A stretch of 64,000 bases of DNA from T3Sed10-241 sp036796255 (lineage in GTDB: Bacteria; Bacteroidota; Bacteroidia; Flavobacteriales_D; Cryomorphaceae), in the NCBI GenBank assembly GCA_036796255.1, contig DAIRDH010000008.1, positions 1 to 64,000 of the forward strand, given 5' to 3'. How positions within the stretch are numbered: position 1 is the stretch's first letter; the number at the start of each line of letters is the position of its first letter. The notes below the pieces were generated by a model that saw nothing but the letters and a program-made list of their open reading frames with translations, made no database searches and was not told the origin of the DNA. Shown here piece by piece: positions 1 through 8,800 of this stretch. The position numbers were made by a program, and so were the translations under genes.

Positions 1-544
1 CGATGCCCTGCGTTTGCCCGGTGATGAGCGCCGACTTGCGGTAGAGAAATTCCTCGAGCCAGGTGGCCATGCTGAGAAATACCTTGTTGGTAACCAGTCC
101 GAGCTTTTCGGCACTCTCCGGCCATAGGTCACTTACGTTAAAAACAAGGCGCGCACCTTTCAGCTTGCTGAGCAACCAAGCTGACTTTCCAAGAAAAAGC
201 GGCGGCGATTCGACCATAATAAAGTCAAATTGTGGGAGCCGCCTCCAACCTGTCCAGAATGAGGTCCAGACGAAAGAGTAGTAATTGAGCAAGCGATGAA
301 CAATACCCTTTGATTTTCTGACATAAATTCTGGAACGGTGTACAGTGATGCCATCGATCTCTTCGCGCAGGTATTGCTCGCCCCGGTAGCCCTCGAAAAC
401 TTCCATTTTCGGATAGTTGGGCATGGCGGTGAGGACTTCCACCTCCACCCCATTGTCACGCAGGCGGCGCGCCAGGGCATGCAGCCGGTTTTGAGGTGCT
501 CCTGTTTCAGGGGGGTAGTACTGGGTGAGTATGAGCAGCTTCAC
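1..544 (-). CDS. Glycosyltransferase family 4, N-terminal part (cut by window edge)
   Basis: Probable GT-B glycosyltransferase that adds a sugar to a lipid-linked surface-polysaccharide intermediate at the inner membrane. Only 181 residues are visible. They begin at a GTG start with VKLLILTQYYPPETGAPQNR, the N-terminal strand and loop typical of WbuB-like GT4 enzymes, and continue through a Rossmann-like acceptor domain with VESPPLFLG and VSDLWPESA. The donor-binding half with its E-x7-E motif lies outside the window. The GTG overlaps the TGA of the upstream polymerase gene by two bases (GTGA), implying translational coupling. It is the last visible member of the polysaccharide gene run. Family is confident; sugar specificity cannot be told. 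Confidence 0.85.
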   Translation of the reverse strand, partial: MKLLILTQYYPPETGAPQNRLHALARRLRDNGVEVEVLTAMPNYPKMEVFEGYRGEQYLREEIDGITVHRSRIYVRKSKGIVHRLLNYYSFVWTSFWTGWRRLPQFDFIMVESPPLFLGKSAWLLSKLKGARLVFNVSDLWPESAEKLGLVTNKVFLSMATWLEEFLYRKSALITGQTQGI

Positions 545-1785
545 TGTGCTGTGTCTTTGGGGTTCACTTCAGCAGGTGATATTTCCTTTTGCGGAAGCGA
601 GAAAAATAATAGCGCATTGAAAAAAGCGAAAAACACCACCCCACTTTGCTTCTCAAGCATGCTCTCGACCATAAAGTGAAGTGCAATGCTCAGCAGGAAA
701 AAAGCATACAACCAGTCGTGGCGCTGCGCAACTAGAGGGATTGGATAAATCAAAGAAAAAACGAACCACAACAATGCCGGAATGCCCAATGCGAGGCCAA
801 TTTGCAGGTAGTTGTTGTGGGGATTGAGCCCTTTCTCCGCAAGTTCGTGGAGACCTTCGGCACTGAAGCGCGCCACCATCACATCGTTTATATCGCCAGT
901 GCCTACGCCAAAGGGATTTTTCAGTATTTCATCAAAGCTCAGCCGCCAGGCGTGAAGTCGTGCAGTGCTGCTTTCAATTTCGGCTGGGGCATTTTCAGCG
1001 TCTTCGCCTTCTGCAACTACGATAGCAACAGCGCTCACGCGTTGGCTTGCTACAGGATCAAACCGAAGCATGATGCCAAACAAAAGGAAGAGCCCGGCAA
1101 AAAGGGCGATCTTAATTCCGCGCAGAGATTTGTAACGCCATGCAAATGCCAGCACAAAAGGCAGAATGAAAACGAACTGAATGAAGCCCATTTTCGAAGC
1201 CGGGAAGATGAGGGAAATGCTGAGAAAATAAAGGGCGACCCATGCGGCTATTTTCCATTTGCCGAGAAGGCCCCCCTTGAAAAGTTCCAAAAGCAGCCAT
1301 GCGATGGCAAAATTCATGTAAAGCGCCAGGTATGAAGGGTGGTGGGCATGTGGAAACTCCGACATGTAAAAGTCGGAAATGAGGCCAGATACTTGAAATT
1401 TAGAAAAGCTTTCCGCAAAGGAAACCAGCACGGAAACGACCACCCCCAGCACAAATGAGATGATCATAAGGCGGCGATTGGGAATGGCGTCGCTAAGGAC
1501 AAAGCCCCACATGAGCGGAAAAGCGAGCAGTGAAAGCTTCTGCTCAAGATCGGACGTGCCACGGCTGCAGTTTTCAGTATATAGCATGCCGATGAGATGG
1601 AAAATATAAATGCCTGAAAAGATTAAGATTGGATTCCAACTATGCCGAATATGTTGCTTGGGCACGAAAAACCAAGCGAGGATCCACAAAATGATAGGAA
1701 TCATGATTCCCTTGGACATCAGGGGTATGGCAAAGCAAAGCAATGCCGTGGCCCAGGCGAAAACGACCACGCTCTTGGGCTTCAT
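541..1785 (-). CDS. O-antigen polymerase/ligase family membrane protein (Wzy/WaaL-like)
   Basis: Polytopic inner-membrane protein of 414 residues with about ten hydrophobic segments and one large hydrophilic loop. The loop carries RLHAWRLSFDEILKNPFGVG and, near residue 320, NPHNNYLQ, the signature of the O-antigen ligase/polymerase (Wzy_C) family. Such proteins polymerise or attach polysaccharide repeat units on the periplasmic side. The frame stays open upstream to 1893, but that would overlap the preceding gene (ending 1815). The ATG at 1785, followed by KPKSVVVFAWATALL, starts right at the first membrane helix and leaves a 29-base gap, so I chose it. Whether it is polymerase or ligase cannot be decided from sequence alone. 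Confidence 0.82.
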   Translation of the reverse strand: MKPKSVVVFAWATALLCFAIPLMSKGIMIPIILWILAWFFVPKQHIRHSWNPILIFSGIYIFHLIGMLYTENCSRGTSDLEQKLSLLAFPLMWGFVLSDAIPNRRLMIISFVLGVVVSVLVSFAESFSKFQVSGLISDFYMSEFPHAHHPSYLALYMNFAIAWLLLELFKGGLLGKWKIAAWVALYFLSISLIFPASKMGFIQFVFILPFVLAFAWRYKSLRGIKIALFAGLFLLFGIMLRFDPVASQRVSAVAIVVAEGEDAENAPAEIESSTARLHAWRLSFDEILKNPFGVGTGDINDVMVARFSAEGLHELAEKGLNPHNNYLQIGLALGIPALLWFVFSLIYPIPLVAQRHDWLYAFFLLSIALHFMVESMLEKQSGVVFFAFFNALLFFSLPQKEISPAEVNPKDTAQ

Positions 1786-1814
1786 TTGCAGAGCCTTATA
1801 TTGGTCTATGCCCC

Positions 1815-2774
1815 TCAACGAACAGATTTGATTTTTCTTTTTTGCTTTTGCAGCCAGCCCACTATACCTCCACCCGTCTGAATTCCGAAGCATGGCGTGA
1901 GCTCAGCACCGAAAGCACGAAAATACTTTTCTATGGCCGGAACGGAGGATCCCAAAAAATCGAATTGCTTGCATCCACACATTTGGGCTTCGTGAATGGC
2001 CATCCAAAGGGCCAGCGTACCCGCGAGCGCATCGCCATTATCGGCGCTGTGGCCTCCAGCAATGTAGTAGGCGCGGTGCGCATCGTGCACCGTAACCACT
2101 GCCGATAAGGGCTTACCGTTCTTGGAAATCACAAGGCTGTACACCTCATCATCGCCAATGTCAAGCAAGCTGCGAAGCAAATCCGGGTTAAATGGAGCTC
2201 CGGCCTTTTTCAAAGTCAGGCCAACAAGTGAAACCACGGCGTCTTGGTTTGAATTGGCCGAAACTTCGTAGCCGGCCTCGAGCGCATTCCTGATGTTTTT
2301 TCTGCGTTCTGTGCTCATTTGCTTCAGGAGTTCTTCTTCCGTCCGGTCCAGGTGGAGCAAATAGGTGTATCGGGGCAAGGCATGAAAGCCCTTCCACTGA
2401 AATGGCTGAACATCAATAACCTCAGGCGGAAAGCTGAAATCAAAAAATGCAGACTTGTATTCTGTTTTTAAAAATTGAGCCATTGCCGTGAGCAGGCGCT
2501 TCATTTCGCTCTGCCTGCTGTACATCTTCTCGCCCGATAACCTGGCCTGAAAACCACAATGCGGAGACATGGGAGGATTGATCAGAAAGTGCTTTCCGAG
2601 GCGGGTGTAGTGATAAAGGTGGAAAGATGCGACCATTTCAGTGCCCTTAAACATGCCATAACTCTGGCAGCCTTTGCCCTGAATTTCCAGCCAGGCGACA
2701 CTCCCAAAGAAATTGTCTTTGGAATTCATGCCAGCTTGCTTGAAATCACTTACTTGTATCTGTCGTATTTCCAT
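1815..2774 (-). CDS. FemAB-like GNAT acyltransferase in polysaccharide cluster
   Basis: Cytoplasmic protein of 319 residues with the two-lobed GNAT organisation of the FemAB/BioF2-like acetyltransferases. The N-terminal half has SVAWLEIQGKGCQSYGMFKG. The C-terminal half has LSAVVTVHDAHRAYYIAGGHS and then ALWMAIHEAQMCGCKQFDFLG, a typical acceptor-strand and substrate-pocket sequence of this fold. Homologues in polysaccharide loci transfer an aminoacyl or acyl group to an amino-sugar; that role here is inferred from the neighbours (GT4 upstream, polymerase 29 bases downstream). The frame includes a GTG one codon upstream, but the ATG at 2774 is the natural start. No catalytic residue can be pinpointed with confidence. 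Confidence 0.68.
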   Translation of the reverse strand: MEIRQIQVSDFKQAGMNSKDNFFGSVAWLEIQGKGCQSYGMFKGTEMVASFHLYHYTRLGKHFLINPPMSPHCGFQARLSGEKMYSRQSEMKRLLTAMAQFLKTEYKSAFFDFSFPPEVIDVQPFQWKGFHALPRYTYLLHLDRTEEELLKQMSTERRKNIRNALEAGYEVSANSNQDAVVSLVGLTLKKAGAPFNPDLLRSLLDIGDDEVYSLVISKNGKPLSAVVTVHDAHRAYYIAGGHSADNGDALAGTLALWMAIHEAQMCGCKQFDFLGSSVPAIEKYFRAFGAELTPCFGIQTGGGIVGWLQKQKRKIKSVR

Positions 2775-2878
2775 CACTTACACTTCGCCCGAGGCAGCGC
2801 TTTGCGGCTTTTGGCGGCTAAAAGTACTCAAATTGACCATTGTCGTGGTGCACGCAATTATCCAACAATACGTTTCAA

Positions 2879-3952
2879 TCAGTCCATCAGCAATTTATAA
2901 GCGCTTAATTGCTTGTCCAGGCAGTTTTTCATTTCGTAGTGCCTTTCGGCAAATAGCTGCGCTGCCTTGCCCATTTTTGCCGCAAGGCCGGGATCACGAA
3001 TAAACCGATCCACTACTGATGAGACCTCTTCGACAGTTGGAGGGGCGATGAGCACGCCAGTGATACCTTCGTCAACGACCTCGGGAAGGCCGCCGGCCCG
3101 CGTGGCGATGCTGGCCATACCGGCAGCCGCTGCCTCAAGTACACTTACACCAAAGCTCTCCGTATCGGGGGTATTGATCAGCACATGCTTGTCCGCAAAA
3201 AAACCGGGCATATTGCTGTGGGCTACCCTTCCGTGAAAATGAATCTTGCGATTGAGGTGCGCGCCCGCAAGGCTTTGGCATTGACTCATCTGCTCGCCAT
3301 CACCTGCCACATGCAGGGAAATGGGCAAATCAGGGTTGTGGTCGAGCAGCTGCGCGATGGCCTGCACAGCGATGGGAATGTTGTAAATCGGGCCCAGCGT
3401 TTTGGCGGTGGCGAAGTTTAAAACCCCCACTGGCTTGGGCACTTTTGGTTTAAAGCGCTCAGTATCCACGCCGAAAGCAATGACTTCAATGGGACCTTTG
3501 CGGTATTTTGCAGCTTCGCGAGCCATGTGGGCGCTTGTGGAAAAACACTTCGAAGCCCGCCTTAGGGCATATTGCAAGAGCGATTTTTGAATGATCCCTT
3601 GTCTGGGAAATTCATAAACATCACTGCCCCATACAGAAATGCAATAAGGCTGAAAATTGCAAAGCGCGCCGAGCAAGCCATAACTTGAGGCGTAGTGCGC
3701 ATGGAGGATATCGGGCTTAACCCGTGCTATGAATCGACGCATATGCGGCAGAGCCCCGAAGTAACTCAGCTTGCCCAGTGCGCTTACATTCGACTCGTGG
3801 TGTTCCACCTCGATTCCCGTAAGTGCAGCACGATTATCGGGGATAGGTGCATTTAGTGAAAAGCAGGAAATGTTCACGCCCATGTCGCGCAGCGCGCAGA
3901 GCCACTTCAGGCTGTGCGGAGAGTTTACGTCGGTGAGGAGCATCACTTTCAT
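2879..3952 (-). CDS. Glycosyltransferase family 4
   Basis: Complete GT-B retaining glycosyltransferase of 357 residues. The N-terminal acceptor domain starts MKVMLLTDVNSPHSLKW. It contains a HAHYASSYG segment and then SVWGSDVYEFPRQG, a common GT4 active-site loop. The donor domain contains HVAGDGEQM, HGRVAHSNMPGFFA and ESFGVSVLEAAAAGM, the E-x7-E nucleotide-sugar motif, followed by ATRAGGLPEVVDEG. No signal peptide is present; it should act on the cytoplasmic face. It sits 67 bases after the flippase gene and 101 bases before the FemAB-like gene, in the same direction. Donor and acceptor sugars are unknown. Confidence 0.9.
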   Translation of the reverse strand: MKVMLLTDVNSPHSLKWLCALRDMGVNISCFSLNAPIPDNRAALTGIEVEHHESNVSALGKLSYFGALPHMRRFIARVKPDILHAHYASSYGLLGALCNFQPYCISVWGSDVYEFPRQGIIQKSLLQYALRRASKCFSTSAHMAREAAKYRKGPIEVIAFGVDTERFKPKVPKPVGVLNFATAKTLGPIYNIPIAVQAIAQLLDHNPDLPISLHVAGDGEQMSQCQSLAGAHLNRKIHFHGRVAHSNMPGFFADKHVLINTPDTESFGVSVLEAAAAGMASIATRAGGLPEVVDEGITGVLIAPPTVEEVSSVVDRFIRDPGLAAKMGKAAQLFAERHYEMKNCLDKQLSAYKLLMD

Positions 3953-4019
3953 TTCAATTCATTATTGACGCACTTCATTCGCAACGAACAGGTAAAACAA
4001 AAATTCAAGATCACCACCT

Positions 4020-5294
4020 TCATGACCTCACTTTTGCAATTTTCCAAAACCAAAATACCAAACCAAAATTGAGCAAGGTATTGATCACCGTCATAAATAT
4101 GAGCACTGGAATAAATTCAACCTCAGTAATGTACAGATAATACACAACAACAAGCGTTAGAAGGCTTACTACCATGTTAATCCACATAAAGGCCTTCTGC
4201 CGCATCATCACTGTGGGCACCGTTGAGATGGGGCTGCTTACGAAGTTGGCAAATAGCCAAGGCGACATGATTGCAGCGTATTTACCAGCGTCTCTCCACT
4301 CCTCATCAAAAACGAAAGCAAAGATTTCCTCGCCGTATATCATCAATATGCTGAATGGAACCACGCCAATGAGTATAAACGCAAGCGCCGACTTGAGTAT
4401 CAGGCCGCGCATCTCCCCATTCTCATTCCTGAGCCTGGCCAATTGGGGGGTGAGTACCTGGCTCAGCGATGAGCCCATCATTTGCAGCGGCAGGCGCAGG
4501 TACCGAAAAGCAAAAGCAAACAAGCCCAGGGTGATTTCACCATACCCCACAGAGATGATTAAGAAAAGTACCGTGCGGCTGGCCTCATCGTAAAAGGCAT
4601 GGCCACCGTTGTAAAGTGGAAAGTCTCTGTAAGTGCTGGCCATTTTGCGCAAGGGGGCGGGCAGACGCAGCGCATCAGCACACCATTTGCGCATATCTGC
4701 ATTGCGCAAGAGGCTCAGTACAGCAACCAGAAGGCCAAGGAGGTGACCAATTACCAAACTTAGCGGACCGGGATAGAAGAATCCCAACACGACCTTGGAG
4801 GTGTGGTTCCCTCCTACTGCAACTATTTTGTTGAATGACATGAGCTTAAACTTACCCAAGCGCATAGCCACTTGCGTGAGTAAAGCAATGGCACCACTGG
4901 CTCCAATTCCCAGGGGCAACCACCAGATCAAACGTGCAAGTGACGTATTTTCAAAACCCGCGGCAATTTCATTGCGGGCGAAAATGGTAAGCGCTGAAAA
5001 CAGCGTAATCCACAGAAGTAGCTTAAAGCAAAGCTTTGTAATGGATTGAGATTCCTTATCAGATGCCGGCAATACAATTGCCAGTTCATAGCGCAGCGAA
5101 GCCACAACAGCAATCAGGGAAAGCAGTTTTACATAAAGCTCGTATGCAGCAAAGTCGGCGGGGGTGTAAAGGCGGGTGATGATGGGTGCCAGCACAAAGG
5201 GAATGACCATCGCAGCGCCATTGCCTGAGAAAAGCAAAATGGTGTGACGCACCAGTTGATTGTCGCGCAATAGGCTCCTGAATCTCTCGTACAT
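4020..5294 (-). CDS. Oligosaccharide flippase (Wzx/MATE-like polysaccharide exporter)
   Basis: Membrane protein of 424 residues with about twelve hydrophobic helices and almost no soluble domain. The first helix region, LLFSGNGAAMVIPFVLAPII followed by TRLYTPADFAAYEL, matches the start of the polysaccharide_synt/Wzx family (RLYTPxDFG-like motif). Its role would be to flip the undecaprenyl-linked repeat unit to the periplasm for the polymerase encoded two genes downstream. An upstream in-frame ATG at 5330 adds twelve polar residues; I prefer the ATG at 5294 (MYERFRSLL), which precedes the first helix as in relatives. It lies 107 bases after the epimerase gene. Confidence 0.88.
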   Translation of the reverse strand: MYERFRSLLRDNQLVRHTILLFSGNGAAMVIPFVLAPIITRLYTPADFAAYELYVKLLSLIAVVASLRYELAIVLPASDKESQSITKLCFKLLLWITLFSALTIFARNEIAAGFENTSLARLIWWLPLGIGASGAIALLTQVAMRLGKFKLMSFNKIVAVGGNHTSKVVLGFFYPGPLSLVIGHLLGLLVAVLSLLRNADMRKWCADALRLPAPLRKMASTYRDFPLYNGGHAFYDEASRTVLFLIISVGYGEITLGLFAFAFRYLRLPLQMMGSSLSQVLTPQLARLRNENGEMRGLILKSALAFILIGVVPFSILMIYGEEIFAFVFDEEWRDAGKYAAIMSPWLFANFVSSPISTVPTVMMRQKAFMWINMVVSLLTLVVVYYLYITEVEFIPVLIFMTVINTLLNFGLVFWFWKIAKVRS

Positions 5295-5401
5295 GTGCTT
5301 AAGCTGCCATTTCGGCCCGCAATATCGCAATAATGGGCAAGCGCTGTGAAATTACATTCTTGGAAGCGCGGCGCGCAAAACAAACACGCAAGGCAGGAAT
5401 C

Positions 5402-6388
5402 TTAGCGTAAAGCATTCCAATACCAGGCAATCGCCTCCTGAATACCCTCTCCCAACTGGTGGCTGGGCACATATCCTAAAAGCTTTTTCGCACGGCTGAT
5501 ATCTGCGAGGCTGTCGCGCACATCGCCTTCGCGTGCAGGGCCGAAAGCCACTTCCACTTCCGCAATGGCCGGGTCGAACTGAACGAGCGCCTGCTTAATA
5601 AGGTCCACCAATTCGAGCAGGTTGGTGCGGTCACCGCAGGCCACGTTATAGACCTTATTGAGTGCCTCGGGATTGGTGGTGGTGGCAGCCAGGTGGTTCA
5701 TTTGAATCACGTTGGCGATGTAGGTAAAGTCGCGCGTTTGCAAACCATCTCCATGCAATATTGGTGATTCATGCTCAATAAATGCACGTACAAATTTTGG
5801 AATCGCAGCGGCATATGCGCCATCTGGAGTTTGGCGCTTTCCAAACACATTGAAATAGCGCAATCCAATGATTTCCATGCCAAACAAGTTGCCGTACACG
5901 TGCGCGTAGAGCTCGTTCACGTATTTGGTCACGGCATATGGCGAGAGCGGCATTCCGATTACATCTTCGACTTTTGGCAAAGCTTTGCTGTCACCATAAG
6001 TGCTGCTGCTGGCGGCATATACCATGCGATTAATGCCCAATTCCTTGGAAGTATGCATTACTGTAAGGAAACCGGTGATGTTGACATCGTTGGTGGTAAG
6101 CGGGTCGTTGATGCTTCGGGGCACGCTGCCCAGTGCAGCCTGATGGAGCACTATGTCACATCCTTCCATGGCCTTTCGGCAAATGGCGGCATCACGGATA
6201 TCGCCTTCAAACAGGGTGAACTTCTCATTGCTGAGGAAAGTGGCAATGTTCTCGCGCTTTCCGGTGGCAAAATTATCGAGACAATGCACCACATTGCCAT
6301 GCTCCAGCATTGACTCACAAAGGTTGGAGCCGATAAAGCCGGCTCCTCCCGTTATGAGTATTTTTTTGTTTTGAAGCGTCTGCGTCAT
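5402..6388 (-). CDS. wbpP: UDP-N-acetylglucosamine 4-epimerase, WbpP/TviC type
   Basis: Extended short-chain dehydrogenase of 328 residues. The NAD-binding glycine motif is ITGGAGFIGSN near residue 15; the catalytic tyrosine/lysine pair is in SPYAVTKYVNEL; a serine-rich strand AASSSTYGDS supplies the third residue. The segment HQAALGSVPRSINDPLTT is close to the WbpP and TviC enzymes, which interconvert UDP-GlcNAc and UDP-GalNAc (or their uronic acids). This suggests the surface polysaccharide contains a galacto-configured N-acetylated sugar. The ATG is only six bases after the rny stop codon, so it is very probably transcribed with rny. A UDP-glucuronate-type specificity is a less likely alternative. 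Confidence 0.85.
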   Translation of the reverse strand: MTQTLQNKKILITGGAGFIGSNLCESMLEHGNVVHCLDNFATGKRENIATFLSNEKFTLFEGDIRDAAICRKAMEGCDIVLHQAALGSVPRSINDPLTTNDVNITGFLTVMHTSKELGINRMVYAASSSTYGDSKALPKVEDVIGMPLSPYAVTKYVNELYAHVYGNLFGMEIIGLRYFNVFGKRQTPDGAYAAAIPKFVRAFIEHESPILHGDGLQTRDFTYIANVIQMNHLAATTTNPEALNKVYNVACGDRTNLLELVDLIKQALVQFDPAIAEVEVAFGPAREGDVRDSLADISRAKKLLGYVPSHQLGEGIQEAIAWYWNALR

Positions 6389-6394
6389 GCTTAC

Positions 6395-7942
6395 TTACTT
6401 GGCGTAGTTTACCGCCCTTTTCTCCCTGATCACGGTCACTTTTACTTGTCCGGGATAGGTCATTTCGTTTTGAATTTTCTGCGAAAGGTCAAAACTCAAC
6501 ACATCGGCCTGCTCATCGGTTACCCTTTCGCTCTCAACCAAGACGCGCAGCTCGCGGCCGGCTTGTATAGCGTAGCTTTTGGTGACTCCTGGGTAGCTGA
6601 GTGCCATGTTTTCAAGGTCTTTGAGGCGCTTGATATAGCTCTCCACCACTTCTCTCCTCGCGCCTGGTCGTGCGCCAGAGATGGCATCACACACCTGGAT
6701 GATGGGTGAGAAGAGGCTGGTCATTTCAATCTCATCGTGGTGGGCGCCAATGGCATTGCACACCTCGGGTTTCTCCCCGTACTTCTCGGCGAGCTTCATA
6801 CCGAGTATTGCGTGTGGCAATTCCGGCTCGTCTTCCGGTACCTTTCCGATGTCGTGTAGCAGTCCGGCGCGCTTGGCCACCTTGGGGTTAAGCCCGAGCT
6901 CTGATGCCATGGTGGCGCAGAGGTTGGCCACTTCGCGGCTGTGCTGGAGGAGGTTTTGTCCGTAAGAGCTGCGGTACTTCATGCGGCCCACCATTCGGAT
7001 GAGTTCGGGGTGCAGTCCGTGAATACCCAGATCGATGGTGGTTCGTTTACCGATTTCGGCGATTTCGTCTTCGAGCTGCTTGCTCACTTTATTCACCACT
7101 TCCTCGATACGCGCCGGGTGAATACGTCCGTCGCTCACAAGTTGGTGCAGTGAAAGCCGCGCCACTTCCCTGCGCACAGGGTCAAAGCATGACAGGATGA
7201 TGGCCTCAGGCGTGTCGTCCACAATAATCTCAACGCCGGTGATGCTTTCGAGCGCCCTGATGTTGCGGCCTTCGCGGCCGATGATGCGGCCCTTGATCTC
7301 GTCGTTCTCGATATTGAATACGGAGACTGCATTTTCCACTGCGTGCTCCGTAGCTACCCGCTGTATGCTTTGTATGATGATCTTCTTCGCATCGGCACTT
7401 GCTGTGAGCTTGGCTTCATCGACGATGGTTTTGATATGGGTCATGGCCTCGGTTCGCGCCTCGTCTTTCAGGGTTTTCATGAGCTCCGCTTTGGCTTCAT
7501 CGGCCGAGAGGTTTGAAAGCTTCTCAAGCTGCTCCACATTACGCAGGTAGGTTTTTTCAATTTCCTTCTGTCGGCTTTCGAGCACTTCGCGTTGACGGTC
7601 GAGATCGGCTTTTTGCTGCTCGTTGCTGCGGCGGTCCTTTTTGTTGTCTTCAGCGTGCTTGCTCACCTGGGCCTCCCGGGCTTTTAGCTTGCCTTCAGCG
7701 CTTTGTATTTTGGCGTTGCGGTCCTTGATCACTTTTTCATGCTCTTCTTTCAGCTGAAGGAATTTTTCCTTGGCCTGGAGCATTTTTTCCTTTTTGATGG
7801 CTTCCCCTTCCTTCTCTGCCTCTGAGAGTATAGAGTTTCGCTTCTTGTTCATCACGGCATTTAGCGCAAGCCAGGCCACGCCGCCACCCACGATAAGCCC
7901 TCCAAGCAGGCCAATCATCAGGGATGTCATTTCTATATCCAT
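6395..7942 (-). CDS. rny: Ribonuclease Y
   Basis: Membrane-anchored endoribonuclease that initiates mRNA decay, 515 residues, the usual length. Domains in order: an N-terminal transmembrane helix (LMIGLLGGLIVGGGVAWLAL), a long highly charged coiled coil to about residue 150, a KH RNA-binding domain (NDEIKGRIIGREGRNIRALE) near 215, and an HD phosphohydrolase domain containing HSREVANLC and LLHDIGKVPED. The start at MDIEMTSLM is used; MTSLM four codons later is possible. It follows zapA by 70 bases and precedes wbpP by 6. Pairing with zapA is common in Bacteroidota; direct continuation into a polysaccharide cluster is less expected. Confidence 0.97.
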   Translation of the reverse strand: MDIEMTSLMIGLLGGLIVGGGVAWLALNAVMNKKRNSILSEAEKEGEAIKKEKMLQAKEKFLQLKEEHEKVIKDRNAKIQSAEGKLKAREAQVSKHAEDNKKDRRSNEQQKADLDRQREVLESRQKEIEKTYLRNVEQLEKLSNLSADEAKAELMKTLKDEARTEAMTHIKTIVDEAKLTASADAKKIIIQSIQRVATEHAVENAVSVFNIENDEIKGRIIGREGRNIRALESITGVEIIVDDTPEAIILSCFDPVRREVARLSLHQLVSDGRIHPARIEEVVNKVSKQLEDEIAEIGKRTTIDLGIHGLHPELIRMVGRMKYRSSYGQNLLQHSREVANLCATMASELGLNPKVAKRAGLLHDIGKVPEDEPELPHAILGMKLAEKYGEKPEVCNAIGAHHDEIEMTSLFSPIIQVCDAISGARPGARREVVESYIKRLKDLENMALSYPGVTKSYAIQAGRELRVLVESERVTDEQADVLSFDLSQKIQNEMTYPGQVKVTVIREKRAVNYAK

Positions 7943-8012
7943 TTCAATTAAATATTATACACCCATGGGTGTTGTTTAATCGATGGTCAAGAAGGCAAGT
8001 ACCAAAGCTAAC

Positions 8013-8288
8013 TTACAGGGAATCGATGATCTTTTCAATGGCTACCAGGTCTTCCTCTTTCACCAGCACCATGCCCGGTTCAGGTTTAGAAGTTTGCTCG
8101 GTGGCGAGCTGCAAAGCGGTCATGGCAAGCAGGTCTTGCTTGTCTTTCACGGCATAACTGCTCAAGAGCATCTTGAGGTTGTCATCCACCTTTTTTGCAG
8201 CAGCGCGCACCTTATCTTCCTCACTGGCCGAGACCGTGATTGGGTAAATGCGCCCCCCTATGGTAACCTTTATCGATAGTTCGCTCAT
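8013..8288 (-). CDS. zapA: Cell division protein ZapA
   Basis: Small cytoplasmic protein of 91 residues that bundles FtsZ filaments at the division site. The N-terminal half, with IKVTIGGRIYPITVSASEED, is the ZapA globular domain. The C-terminal half, with KVDDNLKMLLSSYAVKDKQD and DLLAMTALQLATEQ, is the helix that forms the antiparallel coiled-coil tetramer. It follows the small coiled-coil gene by ten bases and is transcribed with it from the promoter at 8624-8654. Length and order match the zapA-rny arrangement known in Bacteroidota. Confidence 0.93.
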   Translation of the reverse strand: MSELSIKVTIGGRIYPITVSASEEDKVRAAAKKVDDNLKMLLSSYAVKDKQDLLAMTALQLATEQTSKPEPGMVLVKEEDLVAIEKIIDSL

Positions 8289-8298
8289 TGCGGATCAT

Positions 8299-8589
8299 CT
8301 ATCTGTTTAGTAGTGCTATACACTTGTCTATCTCCTTCACCATCTCGTTCACTTTGAACTTCATCTCAGCCTTATCACCCGATACTGTCACCACCGTTTT
8401 GGCCAATTTGATGCGGTTGACTTCTTCACCAAGCGCTGTTATGCGCATTTCCTGTGCCTGTAGTCGACTTTTGGCCGTTTCGAGCTCTTGTTTAAGCTGC
8501 TCGTTTTGGCTTTTCAAAGCAGCGCCTTTAGAGGCTACCTTGTCAAGCTTCGCCTTCATTCGCTGCATCCGCTCGGAAATTTCACTCAT
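8299..8589 (-). CDS. Small coiled-coil protein preceding zapA (ZapB-like candidate)
   Basis: A 96-residue soluble protein without signal peptide or membrane segment. Residues 5-60 (from RMQRMKAKLDKVASKG through NEQLKQELETAKSRLQAQEM) form a heptad-patterned coiled coil. The C-terminus, MVKEIDKCIALLNR, is a typical ending for the small unknown proteins found directly upstream of zapA in Bacteroidota. By position and shape it may act as a ZapA partner similar to ZapB in Gammaproteobacteria, but there is no sequence proof of that. It is the first gene of the zapA-rny run and sits just downstream of a well-formed promoter. Confidence 0.75.
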   Translation of the reverse strand: MSEISERMQRMKAKLDKVASKGAALKSQNEQLKQELETAKSRLQAQEMRITALGEEVNRIKLAKTVVTVSGDKAEMKFKVNEMVKEIDKCIALLNR

Positions 8590-8623
8590 ATACAGTGCTT
8601 AGCTATGGTTATCAAACGCGTTA

Positions 8624-8654
8624 CAAAGGTAGCTTCGTCGAAAACATTTACAAA
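8624..8654 (-). promoter_or_regulatory. Bacteroidota-type promoter of the coiled-coil/zapA/rny operon
   Basis: On the minus strand a -33 TTTG (8651-8654) and a -7 TACCTTTG (8624-8631) are separated by 19 bases, matching the TTTG-N19-TAnnTTTG consensus. Transcription would start near 8617, about 28 bases before the ATG at 8589. Confidence 0.72.
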
Positions 8655-8800
8655 ATGATTCCTTCATCTTCCGGCAATAGTTTTCACGCTTCTCTGTTTA
8701 AATCTTGACTGCAGGCGCATTTCATTTTATCGCGGTGTCCATTACCTTCACCATTGCTTAGCCTGCTGGTCTTTTCCACTGAATTTTTTAATCCAAAGAT

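Noticed and set aside
160..480. 106-codon minus-strand frame at the window start
   Set aside because: The neighbouring frame (1-544 minus) encodes a clear GT4 glycosyltransferase with coupled start; the 106-codon frame is its shadow.
1785..1893. N-terminal extension of the polymerase/ligase gene
   Set aside because: It would overlap the FemAB-like gene by 79 bases and adds a polar, lysine-rich sequence before the first membrane helix.
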